This document shows positions 63,884-64,000 of a DNA stretch of 64,000 nucleotides, one piece after another. Source of the DNA: a gamma proteobacterium symbiont of Stewartia floridana. Lineage in GTDB: Bacteria; Pseudomonadota; Gammaproteobacteria; Chromatiales; Chromatiaceae. The number at the start of each line of letters is the position of its first letter. Position 1 is the stretch's first letter. Below the pieces are notes generated by a model that made no database searches, was not told where the DNA came from, and saw nothing but the letters and a program-made list of their open reading frames with translations. The DNA is taken from positions 31,146 through 95,145 of the forward strand of contig NAUB01000033.1 in assembly GCA_003676145.1 (NCBI GenBank), given 5' to 3'. Both the position numbers and the translations under genes were made by a program.

Positions 63884-64000
<117 letters not shown>

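Overview
The window is a contiguous piece of a gammaproteobacterial chromosome, moderately GC-rich and densely coded. Conserved gene order supports this: lgt-thyA-folA, apaG-apaH, trxA-rho, mlaFED-mlaB, mreBCD-mrdA-rodA-mltB-rlpA-dacA-ybeD-lipB-lipA, gatCAB, hemA-prfA-prmC, ispE-tRNA(Gln)-prs-rplY-pth, and tRNA(Tyr)-tRNA(Gly)-tRNA(Thr)-tuf. The style (lone GlcF-like protein, DUF5666/DUF6502 pair, GlyGly-CTERM/rhombosortase pair, LolA-like/DUF1302/MMPL cluster) recalls Chromatiales or related free-living or symbiotic gammaproteobacteria. No gene here fixes the genus. I saw no CRISPR array, prophage or insertion sequence.

Layout. 1-11000: the tail of an unidentified gene, an outer-membrane barrel, an XRE regulator, lipoprotein and folate/thymidylate genes (lgt, thyA, folA), apaH/apaG, an ankyrin protein, an unlisted 51-residue membrane protein, coq7, a GlcF-like Fe-S protein, a 2Fe-2S ferredoxin and a large Ig-like lipoprotein. 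11100-15700: Mla phospholipid transport genes without mlaC, then trxA and rho. 15700-19200: a long interrupted palindrome, murU, a GCS2-type ligase and an M14/AstE-like hydrolase. 19200-30550, all on the minus strand: the rod-shape/peptidoglycan and lipoate block read from mreB down to lipA, with a YdcF-type protein at its end. mreC seems to start at ATT. 30800-33000: an overlapping DUF6502-DUF5666 pair.

33400-36900: gatCAB with a second palindrome between gatC and gatA. 36900-43200: a metzincin protease with a GlyGly-CTERM tail, an unknown protein, a CAP protein, and a minus-strand group with rhombosortase, a small lipoprotein, moeB and an unknown secreted protein. 43200-46450: prmC, prfA, hemA. 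46900-53120: a LolA-like periplasmic protein, a DUF1302 barrel and an MMPL-type RND pump, which together look like a trans-envelope lipid or hydrophobic-substrate exporter. 53190-57340: two FtsX-type permeases, their ATPase and a second LolA-like protein, a LolCDE-like set. 57580-62730: pth, rplY, prs, tRNA(Gln), ispE and a TPR lipoprotein. 63000-64000: a strong stable-RNA promoter and the Tyr-Gly-Thr tRNA operon leading into tuf. After tRNA(Tyr) lie tandem repeats made from pieces of that tRNA.

Taken together, most of the non-housekeeping content concerns the cell envelope: lipid transport (Mla, MMPL/LolA-like, ABC/LolA-like), peptidoglycan growth, lipoprotein maturation and surface protein sorting. 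The most interesting items are the tRNA-derived repeats, the two co-varying palindromes, the ATT start of mreC, the DUF6502/DUF5666 pair, the protease/rhombosortase pair, and the absence of mlaC and lolB from their usual places.
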